A DNA stretch of 14,789 nt from JBOFDK01 sp051656485 (GTDB lineage Bacteria > Bacillota > Clostridia > Lachnospirales > Cellulosilyticaceae), in contig JBOGBZ010000116.1 in the NCBI GenBank assembly GCA_051656485.1, forward strand, positions 1 through 14,789. Reading direction: 5' to 3'. A model generated the notes under the pieces. It did not search any database and was not told the origin of the DNA. It was given only the letters and a program-made list of their open reading frames with translations. The position numbers and the translations under genes are program-made. Positions 13,237 through 14,789 of this stretch are shown here, piece by piece. The first letter of the stretch is position 1. Every line of letters begins with the position of its first letter.

Positions 13237-14727
13237 TTATGAATTGTATTTGTCTAGTGAAAAATAGAACATAACCATTTCACCTTCATTAGAAGTAATG
13301 CCTAGTATCTCACCATGTTGCTTCATAATTTCCCTAACAATTACAAGCCCTATGCCCATCCCCTTCTTATCTTTACCTCTGGATAAGTCTGCTTTGTAGA
13401 AACGCTCCCATATACTATGCTGCTCTTCTTTTGGGATCGCTGGGCCACTATTTTTAATATAAACCCATACTTTATTTTGTTTAACTAAGGTTTCTACCTC
13501 AATTGTTCCTTGTATATTAACAAATTTAAACGCATTATCTAACAAATTTTGAACAACTCTTGCAATTTTCTCTGGATCTGCGAATACTTTTTGAACTTTT
13601 TGATTTAAAATAAGGCTCACCGTCACTTCTTTTTCTCTTGTTTGCACTTCAAAGTTGTCTAATAAGTCACGAATCATCTCATGAATGTCAAATTCCATCT
13701 TTTTAAGTGGCAGATTACCTTCTTCTAACTTATTGAGCTCTAGAATATCATTAGTCATCTTAATCATACGCTGCGATTCATTCAGTACAATTTGCAAGTA
13801 CTTTTCTTGATTCTCCACTGGAATCGTCCCATCTAACATCGCAGTCACAAAGCCTTGGATGGACGTGAGTGGCGAACGCATATCATGGGATACATTGGCA
13901 ATAAAAGCTTTTCTATTGGCATCAATCTTATCCAGCTCACTTGCCATATAATTCAGTGATACGGCTAATTGAGCGATCTCATCTTCTCCTTCAATGTCGA
14001 TACGCTTATCGAAGTCTCCATTGGCGACTTGCTTCGCTACTTTTCCCATAAGTTTCAGCGGTTTTGTCATACGCCTTGACACAAAATAAATCAAAATAAA
14101 GGTCAAGAAAGTCGTCATCAATATCGCTTGGAACATGATGATACGTACTTCATCGATGGTCTTTTCGATTTGTGGCATCGGTGTATGGATAAAGAGCGCA
14201 TACTCGACTTTGTCAAAAATCTTAATAGGATACCCTACTGTTAAAACAGAGGTATCAAAGTATTCATCAAATACCCCTTGGAAAGATACGATCTGACCTG
14301 CGAAAATTTCCGCTACGATTTTCTCATTGGTGAGCTTTCTGGCCAGTACATCCGAATCTTGATTTTCCGATACCACCAACATACGATTATTCTTATCTAC
14401 AATCCACGTGGTAGCATCCAGATAACTATCCAGTACTTCTAGCTTAAAGAAGATACGGTCAATACTTCGGCTTAATGGCTGTCGGTATTCGCCAATGGCT
14501 TGATATTCTGCTGCAATCATCTGTGCTTGCTTCAGCATAATGTCTTGGGTGTACTCCACAAAATACATCTTGAACGTATTTGAGAAAAGCACAAAGAAAA
14601 ACACCATGACAACCATGATAATTGCTATATACAGTGTAAATAACTTACTAAATAAGGTGGCAAAGCCACCTCCTTTTTTTATCTTTCGAACTTGTAGCCC
14701 ACTCCCCATACGGTTTTTATACTCCAT
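13237..14727 (-). CDS. Membrane sensor histidine kinase
   Basis: Up to 496 residues. Membrane helices at about 29-50 and 197-216 flank an extracellular sensor region of about 145 residues. A HAMP domain follows (218-270), then the dimerisation domain with FIANVSHDMRSPLTSIQGF (phospho-acceptor His281), and the ATPase domain with the N box (VVQNLLDNAFKF), IKNSGPAIP, F box (IWERFYKAD) and GMGIGLVIVREIM. All catalytic motifs are intact. The start is uncertain: the ATG at 14,727 has AAGGTGATC upstream but lies 49 bases inside the response regulator gene in another frame. A strong AAAGGAGG lies after the regulator stop, but no ATG, GTG or TTG in the kinase frame follows at a usable distance. It is the partner of that regulator. 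The stimulus is unknown; the nearby htrA suggests envelope stress. Confidence 0.92.
   Translation of the reverse strand: MEYKNRMGSGLQVRKIKKGGGFATLFSKLFTLYIAIIMVVMVFFFVLFSNTFKMYFVEYTQDIMLKQAQMIAAEYQAIGEYRQPLSRSIDRIFFKLEVLDSYLDATTWIVDKNNRMLVVSENQDSDVLARKLTNEKIVAEIFAGQIVSFQGVFDEYFDTSVLTVGYPIKIFDKVEYALFIHTPMPQIEKTIDEVRIIMFQAILMTTFLTFILIYFVSRRMTKPLKLMGKVAKQVANGDFDKRIDIEGEDEIAQLAVSLNYMASELDKIDANRKAFIANVSHDMRSPLTSIQGFVTAMLDGTIPVENQEKYLQIVLNESQRMIKMTNDILELNKLEEGNLPLKKMEFDIHEMIRDLLDNFEVQTREKEVTVSLILNQKVQKVFADPEKIARVVQNLLDNAFKFVNIQGTIEVETLVKQNKVWVYIKNSGPAIPKEEQHSIWERFYKADLSRGKDKKGMGIGLVIVREIMKQHGEILGITSNEGEMVMFYFSLDKYNS
14655..14671. repeat. Hairpin next to the Shine-Dalgarno-like site at the kinase start region
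   Basis: AGGTGGC (14,655-14,661) and GCCACCT (14,665-14,671) form a perfect 7-bp stem with an AAA loop. On the minus strand the stem begins inside AAAGGAGGTGG and so could hide that ribosome binding site. On the plus strand the hairpin is followed by CC and seven T, so it might also end antisense transcription. Confidence 0.5.
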
Positions 14728-14789
14728 GGATGATCACCTTCAAACTTGTCTCTTAGTCTTTTAATGTGTACGTCTACTGTACGTGTATC
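14679..14789 (-). CDS. OmpR/PhoB-type response regulator, C-terminal end only
   Basis: The last 36 codons of a response regulator, cut by the window edge. The frame reads DTRTVDVHIKRLRDKFEG, then WSIKTVWGVGYKFER and stop at 14,679-14,681. This is the winged-helix DNA-binding end of OmpR/PhoB-family regulators, with the recognition helix (TVDVHIKRLRDK) and the final beta hairpin (TVWGVGYKF). It overlaps the kinase gene by up to 49 bases in another frame, so the two genes form one transcription unit and a cognate pair. Confidence 0.9.
   Translation of the reverse strand, partial: DTRTVDVHIKRLRDKFEGDHPWSIKTVWGVGYKFER

Overview
The window comes from a low-GC, Gram-positive Clostridia-type chromosome (Lachnospirales is my best guess, from the style of the proteins rather than any marker gene). 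It holds two kinds of DNA: a housekeeping stretch at about 8,420-14,789, and what appears to be a complete integrated element of about 8.3 kb at about 132-8,418, with a short piece of displaced chromosome at 1-131.

Chromosome, read leftward on the minus strand: the end of an OmpR-type response regulator (14,679-14,789, cut by the window edge), its histidine kinase (13,237-14,727), an HtrA-type membrane serine protease (11,804-13,138) with its own terminator, then a tight operon of five genes: a YhaM-type OB/HD 3'-5' exoribonuclease (10,755-11,693), two overlapping genes that look like the two halves of a membrane-anchored Cas4-like nuclease (10,480-10,758 and 9,944-10,480), a 57-residue charged protein (9,759-9,932), and the 23S rRNA uridine methyltransferase rlmD (8,389-9,750).

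Element: a large serine recombinase (6,913-8,403, plus strand) ends inside the 3' end of rlmD. At the other end of the window, on the minus strand, lies an orphan RlmD-like tail (Glu-Thr-Val-Val-Lys-Leu-Val-Lys, stop at 107) followed at once by a good minus-strand terminator (56-97). The simplest reading is integration into the last codons of rlmD: the element supplied a new tail to the host gene and pushed the native tail and terminator to its far end. The two junctions share a GA dinucleotide in the codon for the glutamate that, by comparison with E. coli RlmD, is the catalytic general base. The reconstructed attP shows dyad symmetry about this GA.

Between the two ends the element carries, from left to right: an Rpn-family PD-(D/E)XK nuclease (minus), a gene II/X-like replication protein (minus), a 335-base divergent control region, a plus-strand row of four small genes of which two, perhaps three, are four-helix-bundle (S23/IVP/Avd-like) proteins, a secreted protein with a copper-amine-oxidase-N-like domain (minus), a protein with three 27-residue LGL/GVD repeats (plus), a 510-base non-coding region with TATGCATA-type inverted repeats, a 54-residue protein coupled to the recombinase, and the recombinase. 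I see no conjugation, capsid or portal gene, so it looks like a small replicating or mobilizable integrated element (IME or satellite-like) rather than an ICE or a full prophage. The role of its cargo is unknown.
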